The notes beneath the pieces are model-generated. The model saw only the letters and a program-made list of their open reading frames with translations. It made no database searches and was not told where the DNA came from. DNA of 64,000 nt from Sabethes cyaneus. Lineage: Eukaryota > Arthropoda > Insecta > Diptera > Culicidae. The stretch spans positions 7,968,001 through 8,032,000 of the forward strand of contig NC_071354.1 in assembly GCF_943734655.1 (NCBI RefSeq), read 5' to 3'. The position numbers and the translations under genes are program-made. Each line of letters opens with the position of its first letter. Position 1 is the first letter of the stretch. Positions 55,170-64,000 of this stretch are shown piece by piece.

Positions 55170-58100
55170 TTGGTCAAGTATTAAAAGTCAAAAAGTAGTC
55201 TAATACGAGTGTATTCTCATGCAGGCCATATTTGGTACGGTGTGTTCCTATACGTAAAAGCTGTTGACGTCGTTGAGGGCGCAAAGGGCAGTACCGTTGG
55301 AGTGAAGAAAGTACAGCAGGGCTATCGTATATCCCCACTAGTATCTTGTGTGCCATACTAGCGATGATATCTTTCCGCCATTGTTCAAGTGAGGTAATGC
55401 CAATTAAACTACATAGGTTTTCGTAAGATGGTAGACTTTCAGGATTCCTCCAAGGCAGCATATGGCAAATTTTCCTGACGAACCGTTTCTGAATTCTTTC
55501 GATTCGTTGGGACCAGTAGTCATAGTGGGGGTCCCACACAGCGCAGCTTGTTTCTAAAATGGAACGACCCAGCGAGCAGTATAAAGCGCGCAATGTTCCA
55601 GGGTCTTGAAATTTTTGGCCAATCCTTAGTACCATTCCCAGTTGTCGAGTTGCTTTGCTGATGATCAACTCGTAATGTTGTCTAAACGTTATTCGCTCAT
55701 CCAAAATAACTCCGAGATCAGTAACCCTATCACTACGTTGCAAGACTTGGTCATTGATGCGGTAGTCGTATACCAATGTATGTTTTTTCCGGGGAAAACT
55801 GATGACGGTACATTTTGGGATGCTTATAGTCATGCAGTTGCAAGTGCACCATTCAGAAAACCGGTCAATCAGTTCTTGAAGTCTCAGACAATCGTCGGAG
55901 TTGCGAATGATCATGTAGATTTTGGCATCATCCGCATAAAACAATCTACTGCCGGACGATAACAGTCGGGATATATCGTTTATAAACAAAGAAAACAGTA
56001 GTGGTCCTAACGTGCAACCCTGAGGTACTCCCGAATTGTTTTGGAACCAACAAGATAGAGACCCACCAAGTTTTATTGCCATCCTGCGATCTCGTAAATA
56101 AGAATGGAGCCCGGCTTTTAAACCAGCATACACACCCAGTTTATCAAGCTTAGTCAGCAGAATTTCATGGTCCACGCGATCAAATCCAGACCGCATCAAC
56201 TTGAAAACGCTGGTCCATTGCGCGCAAGCATAGAGAGGTGAACTCCAGCAAATTAGTTGAAACAGATCTTCCAGGAAAAAAACCATGCTGTGATGTAGGT
56301 ATGTAGTTCTTAACATTAAACCAGAGATGCGTATAAACAATGGCCTCGAAAACTTTTGAGCAAGCGCACAGAGAAGTAATTCCTCGGTAGCGTTCCACAT
56401 TCCGTTTGTTACCTTTCTTGAACACAGGAAACATAAAGGAGGACTTCCAAATAGGAGAAAATTGCTGACATTGCATGGAGAGGTTGAATAATGAAGCGAT
56501 TGGCGATTTCAAACAGCATTTCTTCAACAGCACGGTAGGAATGCCATCAGGTCCCGGGCAATAGCACTGCTTCATTCTGCCAACGGCTTCAGCAACTTCA
56601 GCACCAGTAACGTTGAACGTTTCAGCTACAATCTCATCACTCGGAACAAAACGTAGTGCTGATGCTATACTTTCAGATGAAGCGCGCTCACTACTGAATA
56701 CTCCCGAAAAATATTTAGCGTGCACATTTAGGGTTTACGGTAGAAGCTTCGTCGTTTTCCAGATACACACTAGAAGATAAACCATCCTCCTTACGCTTTG
56801 AGTTCACAAACTTCCAAAAACTTTTCGGATTAAGCCGAAGATTGCGCTCTGTTTTTTGTACATAGGTCCGGTAGAGTCTCCTGTTTAGGGTTTTATATTT
56901 TCGACTGGCTGTTGTAAAGCGTAGACGGTTGGAAGAATTTTTCTTTCTATGATACGCACGAAGAGCAGATTTTCGCAAACGATTAAGGCGGGGAAGTTCA
57001 GTGTTGCTCCAGGCGGGCTTATGTCGCGAGCGCATTCGAGGAACGTGTCGTTCGATTGCCTCATGAATTTTTGAAATAAATTTGTCAACAGCTACATCTA
57101 AATCGGATCGGCGCAATTAGTAATCAATGTCCAGTCAATTGTAGACAGGTCTGCGTTCATCGCTTCATAATCGCCACGTCGAAAGTCGAATTCGGAAGGA
57201 TCAAAATCGTCAATGAATACGTGCTAGAGGTTCCGTTAAAAACTAACCATTAGAGGCGGATGATGAGCGTCAATAACACTCAGGACATCTGGTGCAGCGC
57301 AGACACCACAAGCTGACAAAGTATGTTGATTGACGAATGTAAGATCAAGAAGCCTAGTGTTGTGTTTCGTCCAGGAGAGACCTGCACGATTATAATCGCC
57401 AAATAGAAACAAATCATCGTTTGTACCTGGCAAATCGGCAGCTTTTTCAATAGATAAAATGTGGCGTTCGATCACGTCAAGTTCATTTTGCAAATTCGGT
57501 GGACGTTACGACTGTTGCATTCCCGGATTCGATTTTTACCCATAATTGTTCTAGTGAGTTATCCATAGCATCAACTTGAAGAGCAGATTGCAATAAGCGT
57601 CTGACTGCCTCAACCACTCCTCCACCAGTTGACTTAATACTGTTTGCCGGGCTACGGTCGGTGCTGCGAAAGACGGTGTATTCAGACCCAAATAGTTGTG
57701 CTGAGCATATTTGGGGGTCCAGCCATGATTCAGTCAGAATAATACAGTCATACGGTGAATCAGATACGGCTAAAGAAAAATCCGTGATTTTACTGCGCAG
57801 ACCACGGGTATTCTGATAGTATAGAAGTAGATGCGCTGGAATAGTAACATTTACATTTTTCGAGACGCAGTCATGAGAAATGGCAGAAGGCACAACAGCA
57901 TGATAAGACCGATGCGAAGCACTTGCCGGAACAGGATCATTGTGCAACACATCAGCTGCGCCAACATGTTCATCATCCGCCTCCAGTCCGCTATGGGATA
58001 TACACATTCTCTGTGATTTTTGATTAACATTAAAATACGTATACTTAACTGGGATGGGGGGCCGTTGCCCCCCTCAATCAACCGACGGACGAGTGACATT

Positions 58101-58450
58101 TGATGCGAACCTTACCATAGCAGAGCTGAGTGAATTTATTCCAGTCGTATCGGAGTGATGGGAGGAATATTTTGTCGGTCCATGTTTTTTGGTTGATAAA
58201 CCAACTCGCGAAATAGTAATCCTATTGGTCATGTACAAGAATCCAATGCTTTAGTTTTAAAAGTAAGATCTAATCTCACTTTGTGTGACACAAAAGTCAT
58301 GCCAGAGTTATCCTTTTCCTTCGGTACAAGCCGCACTACATCTACTGGCTCCGGTGCATCCAAACAGCGAGATATTATTTTTTGCACGTCGGCATCAGTT
58401 ATCAGTGGATTCAAACCAGAATGATAAAGTCAAACTATACAAACTGTACA
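55170..58450 (-). pseudogene. Near-complete CR1-like LINE with ORF1 end and ORF2
   Basis: From the 5' side: the C-terminal end of ORF1 (58450-58229, NPLITDADVQKIISRCL and FVSHKVRLDLTFKTKA); endonuclease (58007-57236) with YYQNTRGLRSKI, ILTESWLDPQ, TGGGVVEAV, LFGDYNRAGL; linker with WKFVNSKRK (56800); RT fingers PDGIPTVLL, FPVFKKGNKRNVERYRGITS, HGFFPGRSVSTN; motif B NSGVPQGCTLGPLLF; catalytic LFYADDAKIY; a LPWRNPES segment; and the C-terminal end at 55174. Around 56180-56210 the sequence jumps from VDAV to FDRVDHE, so motif A with its catalytic aspartate is deleted. At least three other frameshifts are present. Dead. Confidence 0.88.
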
Positions 58451-58760
58451 GTACAGACTGAAAGCGTAGAATGGCGAAGGCATATGAAGCACGAACTACA
58501 TGCATTGCTTGGAGCTTCCCATCTTGCATCTAGCGAAAGTCAGTAGGTAATGGCGGACATCTCGTAAGGATGCCGGACGAAAGTGTGACAAAACAGTCCT
58601 CTTCAACAAGTCCACCGGCATCAGAAACGCAGGGGCTTAACGTACAAGACGGCTCGACTAGGTCGAAAGTGATTTGAGATTTCTGAGACGAGTGGGAAAT
58701 TGGCGACGACGACGATCTATTTTTGGTTTTTGCAAATGTTTAAATGAGGTTGATTCCGAA
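58445..58760 (+). pseudogene. RTE-like LINE C-terminal fragment
   Basis: The plus strand gives HLVRMPDESVTK, then in another frame FNKSTGIRNAGA and VESDLRFLRRVGNWRRR, matching RTE-like C-terminal regions. Orientation is opposite to the adjacent CR1-like copies. Confidence 0.5.
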
Positions 58761-58989
58761 TTTAAAGCTAGGAAGAGCACCGAAATCTCTCTGTCAGATG
58801 ATGCGATAATAAATTGCCTAAAGTTCCTTCGTTGGGTGATAATCGCTTAAAAATTGGTTTTGATTATGATCAAAGTAACGAGAATGCTGATTTATTGCTC
58901 GGTTTCTCTAGTGCCAGTCAAGGAAATCATTTGTTTATTTGTTTGTTTATTTGTTTATTTGTTACCAATCAACAGACCCAGATGGTCCT

Positions 58990-59204
58990 GGTCCCCGCCC
59001 AGTTAGCTTCGAGGTACGGTGCTGGTCTAATAAGCTAGCCGTCGTATGTTCGAATCTCGGCTAGGCGGTGCTTGCTAGTTAGAGTCAATAGGATCGTTGC
59101 ACTGACCCCGTAATTTTCCTGTACTCTAACAGCCGGCTGCGAAGTTTGTCGATAAAGAAGGGTAATGTCTAAAGACGGTATAAACCCATGGCTTTGCTTT
59201 GCTT
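58990..59204 (+). mobile_element. Complete tRNA-derived SINE, 215 bp
   Basis: A tRNA-like head with AGTTAGCTTCGAGGTACGG (A-box region) and TGTTCGAATCTC (B box), a body with CGAAGTTTGTCGATAAAGAA, and a GCTTTGCTTTGCTT tail. Exact 10-bp target duplication AGATGGTCCT at 58980-58989 and 59205-59214. The internal promoter would be read by RNA polymerase III. General features match mosquito tRNA SINEs; the family name is not asserted. Confidence 0.92.
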
Positions 59205-59219
59205 AGATGGTCCTAATGA

Positions 59220-62200
59220 TGCTTAAGTATACTTGAAATATTCATTGATTCTAGAAGGTGTAATGTGGTAGTCGAATCCAGAAGAAACTATATTAAAGGT
59301 TCGCTGCAGACCGATGACAGCACCGTGGGTTCCGTAATTAGTACGTCTAACAGGCAATCTGAAGAAGGCAGTATCGCGAAGAGCTCGAGAGCGGACGTTG
59401 ATATTTAATTCGCCGAGAAGCGAAGGGCAATCGATGTGATTGGTTAGCAGATCGGCGATCAGCATAGCACGGGAAAGCTCTCACCTCACTTGCAGTGAGC
59501 CGAGCTGTGCACGACTTTCACGACGCACTTGTGCACGACCATCTTGGCAGCTGGTGTAGATTATTCCAGGGTAACCGAAGAGCATATCGAACAAATCTTT
59601 CTTTGGACAGCTTCGATCCTGTGCGATTTCAGGCAGTAAATGTCCGTAAAATTTCTAGACACTCTCATTATGAATCCCAAGCAACGAGATGCTTTGGCTA
59701 CTACATAGGAAGTATGCTGTTTAAAAGATAATTGCTCGTCGAGTTGTATGCCGAGATCCTCAACACATGCTTCCCTATTGATTGCGTTACCTGCTAGGTG
59801 ATAGTCGAATGGAATTGGTGTTTTCCTTCTTGTGAAAGTGATGACTGAGCACTTATTGTAGGTTAATCTCATACGGTTAGTTTGGCACCACTCAGCAAAA
59901 ACGGTTAGTTGACGTTGAAGAAAGAGAGCATCCTCGGTGGTCCGAATTACAAAGAATATTTTAAGGTCATCGGCAAAAGATAACCGCGGGCATTCAAGAG
60001 AGAAGTTCACATCGTTGAAATAAAGTAGGAATATCAGGGGTCCGAGATGGGTACCCTGCGGAATTCCGGAAGTGGCAGAGAACTCTTTGGATATACAGTC
60101 GCCTATCTTGACTGACACACGTCGATCTCTTAGGAACGACTGGAACCAACGTAGAACGTTAGGTCCAAAACCCAGTCTGTCTAACTTTGCTATCGCGATG
60201 GCATGGTCAATTTTGTCGAAAGCAGCTGATAAGTCCGTGTAATCGGCGTCAGTCTGAAAGCCATTGGACATTGCGTCCGTAGCATATGTTGTGAACAGGG
60301 ATGGTTCGATCACTTTGACTCAATTTTGATTCATTTGACAGTAGCGTCCTAACCGAGCAAAATTTGACAAAATGATGTATGGGACATTTGTAGATAACAG
60401 CTAGATCTAGAATTTTGCTGAATAAAGTATTGCTGTATCTTTTGTAGTTACGGTGCTGCAATGCTAGTACCTCATAAGTAACTAAATGAACGTTCATTTA
60501 GTTACTAAAGAGGTACTAGCATTGTAGCGCCGTAACTACAAAAGTTACAGCAACACTTTATTCAGCAAAATTGTAAATAATAACGAGTTCTACAAATGTC
60601 TCATACATAACTTTGTCAAATTTTGCTCGGCTGAGACGGTAGTGTCAAATGAATCAAAATTGAGTCCAAGTGATCGAACCATCCCTGGTTGTGAATGCTA
60701 AGAGGTTCGTAACGGTAGAACGTTTTGGTAAAAATCCATGCTGAGTTTCGGCGATATACAGCTTGCTATGATTGAAGACAGGTTCCAAGATGGCCATTTC
60801 AAAAAGTTTGGCAACGGCACACAGAGACATAATCCCACGGTAATTATCAACTTGCTTTTTATCTCCTTTTTTGTAAACTGGGAACTTAAAGGAAGATTTC
60901 AAAAGAGTTGGAAAAACTCCGGATGTGAGCGACATGCCAAACAGATGTTTCAAAGGAGCTACTAAGGCAGCGCAGCAATGTTTCAGAAGGACTGATGGTA
61001 TCCCATCCGGACTCGCGGACGACGATGTTTTCATTCGGCTTATAGCTGAATGTATCATGCATTCATTGATATCGATACAATCTCACGACTGGCTTGATGT
61101 GGGAACGTGTCATTGACAACGACATTGACATTGACAGACATTGACAACGGCTCACTTGAAAAAATGCGGGCGAACTTTCTAGCGAACAGCTGGCAAATTT
61201 CCCGTGGGCGCGAGCCCGTCTGCGCTTCATAGTGCATCGTTGAGGGTAGCCCAGGTTCCTTCCTCTGCTCATTTACGTATTTCCAAAATGATTTTGGGGC
61301 TGACTTAAGCCTGCGTTGGACGTACTGCAAGTAATGTGTATGACAGCGTCTAGCTGTCCTCTTGTAGACTCTGTTGATTAGTACGTAACGCTGACGCAGT
61401 ATGTAACCACCACGCTTTGTGTATTTCTTCAGTGCAGCCCTTTTACTTGTTCTTAAACGTCTTAATCCGCAGCATGCCACAACGGTAGTCTAGAATGCCG
61501 AGTGGTAACCCTTTTGGGTACATGGCGATCAGTGGCGTAATTCAAAATATTGGTAAAAGTATTTACAGCTTGGTTGACATCGTCATTGTCAAGAATTTCA
61601 AACCAATTTATGTTCAACAGGATGTCGATAATACTATTGTAGTCAGCTCTCTTAAAATTGTACCTGACGATGTCGGAAACTTGACAGCCGAGAGTAGCAC
61701 GTCGAGGGAATAGGCAGAGGAGGATGGTATCTAACACTCTTGTCAAGAGGGGAAGGCGATTAACAAATTTTCGGTGCATAATCAGAACAGCTAACAAAGC
61801 AGAGATCCAGAATTCTACCATTTTCGTTCACTACTGAATTGATTTGACGCAATATATTAAAGCTGTAGCAGTCAATTACGCTGTTGGTCATGAAAAGATG
61901 AACGTTCTGAATCAGGATACAAAAAGCCGTTTTCAGCAGAACACCATTTCAGACCGGGAAAATTGTAATCACCAATAACAATTTTATCGACAGGAAGGGC
62001 CCGAGCGGATATCGCCTTCAGCGAATCGTTGTGCGCATCAAGCAGTGTCAAATCACGTGTTCGATCGGGCGGTATGTATATAACACAGAAGTAGAGCGAG
62101 TATCCGTCTAGAGAGATTCGTACCCAAACCTGCTCAACACACTCACTTACGCTATTCTCGATCAGATGCGCCTTTAAACTGCGATGGACTGCAAGTAACA

Positions 62201-62620
62201 CACCACCGCCGGAAGACTTAGAGCCGGTGCGTGAACTTCGATCGGTGCGAAAAACTTCGTAGTTGGGCCCAAAAATTTGCAACGACAAGGTTTCTGCGTT
62301 CAGTCATGTTTCCGTGATGGCAATCAGGTCGTAGCTATCATCAGGCACTCAGGCATCAGGCACTCATCAATACAAGTAGGAAATCATGAGACGATCGAAT
62401 CAGGGAACCGTAAGACCGGAAGCGGGAAACGAATCAACGCCAGAATTAATTGGATCCGGTTCATACTTGCCATCGATAGCATTCTGGAAAACCCCTTCAC
62501 CACTCCCGCACACAGGACCGAGATGACTGATGATCGCTGGCTGCAAAGGCGCGACTGTGGCGGGGGGCTCCAGAGTTTGCATATTGCTAGTTGTAGTGCA
62601 TGCCAGTGAACGATGAATCA
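59220..62620 (-). pseudogene. CR1-like LINE ORF2, broken, containing a hAT-like MITE
   Basis: From the 5' side: an ORF2 N-terminal region (62620-62400); endonuclease (62288-61872) with GGGVLLAVHRSL, EQVWVRISL and KIVIGDYNFPGL; linker with SFWKYVNEQRK (about 61280); RT fingers with FPVYKKGDKKQVDNYRGI and HGFLPKRSTVTN (61058-60700); the MITE at 60296-60687; then motif A YTDLSAAFDKIDH, motif B TSGIPQGTHLGPLIF, catalytic LSFADDLKIF and thumb region to 59561; and a C-terminal RMLIADLLTNH segment to 59223 after an internal deletion. The RT boxes are intact, but frameshifts elsewhere and the deletion make it inactive. Confidence 0.88.
60296..60687. mobile_element. 392-bp palindromic hAT-like MITE, copy 2
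   Basis: Same ends and length as 48096-48487, axis at 60491/60492, with only scattered single-base differences by eye. Exact 8-bp duplication GTTGTGAA (60288-60295, 60688-60695). It sits between RT fingers and motif A of the CR1-like copy; element plus duplication is 400 bp, exactly accounting for the reading-frame change between the flanking segments. Confidence 0.96.
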
Positions 62621-62709
62621 TTTAGTAATGGTTGTATTTTATGGCAATTTTCTCTTCTATTCATCCTATAGAGTGCGATTTTAATCCATCGGCTTACACT
62701 AACTTACAA

Positions 62710-63087
62710 CCCAGCTAGCACCAACTCGTATATCAATGTACGAAAACTATCGTAAATATCTCCTTACAAACTCGAAATCGTAACTAAAGCTGAATAAAGT
62801 GGAATCAAGTTGATTTTTTATCGTATATAATGATAATGACTGACATACATACGATTTTCAGCACAAAATCGTAGAACAGTACGGAGCGACTCGCGCTTAA
62901 TCGGATATTATCGTATATAAATACTTATATAGTCGTAACGCTCAAAATTATTCGTAATCACGTATATTGCCTCCAAAATAGTACGGATATGCCAATTTTG
63001 CGCATGAAATACGATTTATTTAGCATGTATATCTGCACGTAATGCTGTTTTTTACCTTTTTTTATACATATGAAAATGCTAGCTGGG
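62710..63087. mobile_element. ~378-bp MITE with CCCAGCTAGCA termini
   Basis: The left end CCCAGCTAGCA and the right end TGCTAGCTGGG are exact inverted copies of about 11 bp. The interior is AT-rich with repeated TCGTATATAA-like words. No target duplication is resolved, so superfamily is not assigned. Confidence 0.6.
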
Positions 63088-64000
63088 AACTGCATGTAGC
63101 AGCAAGTAACAGTGTGAGGTCGTGAAGAACATGAATAAAACACAAATAGCAAGGCTTCCATGTTGCTTCCTTGTGGAACTCCTGATTTGTTCGTGAATAG
63201 TTGTAATACACATGAGCCAAAGTTAAAGCGTAGAGCCCAGCCGAATTAAATCATCCAACCAATCGACAGTTATAAACGATAATGTTTATGTATGACTATG
63301 ACTTCTATGACGATATTACTAATGTTCTATAATACTAAAAACATAAATAACATGGTCACGAGTATGGTGAGATCAAAGCAAACCCACGAGCCGGTCTACG
63401 CGGTTATCTTTGCTTTGATTTTTGATTTGCTTATGCCGGCGAAAAGGGTGATTTTTTATTCCTCCCGTATCAGCTGTCGCTGATGCTAGCAGACATAGTA
63501 GGCAGTGTGTACTGTTTGTGTTACCCCCATTCATTTTACGATATAACCATTTTTTTTTGCTGAGCAACGACTTAAAGTCGATCAAAAGCAAATTGATAAA
63601 GCGTTACGCACCCGCCCGCGCTAGAGCTAGCTAACAAGCGCGAAATCAAAGATAGCTAACCACCGACCTTCGGAGCTGGAGAAGCATCCGGAAGATGGGG
63701 CAGGACTGGCAGGAATGGTGAGGGGCCAATAAATACTCGCACTTGCTGTACAGTGATATCGATATCAAGATTCCGATAGTAGGCCGTATCGTAAATATTG
63801 CTGAAAAAAATAAACATGAACCGAAATGACAGCACCACAATCACACGCAGATTCGTTGAACACCATTTAATATCGAATGGAATTTACGGTTTCGGCAGCA
63901 GTCTACTAATGTCGTCGGTACCGCGTTCCGGGGAGAAGTCGTGACGCTTGCGCAGCACCGCTGCTGTGCCACCGACCGATACTAATGATGATTATTTTTC
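63088..64000. other. Unassigned window end
   Basis: No LINE motif, repeat end or convincing frame. GC content rises toward 63650-64000 with TATCGATATC near 63750; short minus-strand frames at 63646-63844 have no recognisable features. Confidence 0.35.

Noticed and set aside
58990..59070. A tRNA gene
   Set aside because: Has A and B boxes but does not fold as a full cloverleaf and continues into a SINE body and tail with a target duplication.

Overview
This is eukaryotic, gene-poor, repeat-rich DNA, most likely from a mosquito (Culicidae, probably a culicine such as Aedes or a relative). The grounds are dense CR1-like, RTE-like and RNase H-bearing LINE remnants, a tRNA-derived SINE ending in GCTTT repeats, and many MITEs with TA, TTAA or 8-bp target duplications. 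Long introns and a histone H3 3' end that still has its stem-loop fit as well. The species cannot be fixed from the sequence alone. There are no bacterial-style operons, CRISPR arrays or intact tRNA/rRNA genes.

Layout. 1-10 kb: AT-rich DNA, a 2.25-kb perfect GACT microsatellite, purine-rich minisatellite-like blocks, a 232-bp MITE, LINE scraps and a 1.28-kb TA-flanked element. 10.2-13.4 kb: the best-preserved mobile gene, an uninterrupted 994-codon RTE-like endonuclease/reverse transcriptase on the minus strand, lying between two copies of a tandemly duplicated purine-rich unit. 16.1-18.2 kb: GC-richer, repeat-free DNA that looks like a 5' leader exon. 18.3-25.4 kb: a histone-H3-carrying repeat, a minisatellite, a broken RTE-like copy holding two nested inverted-repeat elements (one with a SINE inside), and a broken CR1-like copy. 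26.5-32.1 kb: a pile of CR1-like and RNase H LINE fragments on both strands. 32.2-33.1 kb: a candidate two-exon small gene. 34.8-35.7 kb: a CTAGGG hexamer array. 37-38.6 kb: possible alternative leader region. 38.9-45.2 kb: second histone-H3-carrying repeat, then an RTE-like copy split by a young gag-only LTR element with two identical 182-bp LTRs, then an RTE 5'UTR fragment split by a piggyBac-like foldback. 45.2-48 kb: 5'-truncated LINE with RT and RNase H. 48.1-48.5 kb: palindromic hAT-like MITE. 49.5-50.2 kb: the one convincing host coding exon. 52.3-62.6 kb: more RTE- and CR1-like copies, one interrupted by a second copy of the same hAT-like MITE, and a SINE with an exact 10-bp target duplication.

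How it fits together. The host contribution appears to be the 5' part of one plus-strand gene: leader exon(s) at 16-18 kb and perhaps 37-38.6 kb, a very long intron filled with nested transposons, a strong splice acceptor at 49510/49511, a start codon at 49932 and a splice donor at 50238/50239. The rest is layered transposition whose order can often be read because empty-site counterparts or exact target duplications lie in the same window.
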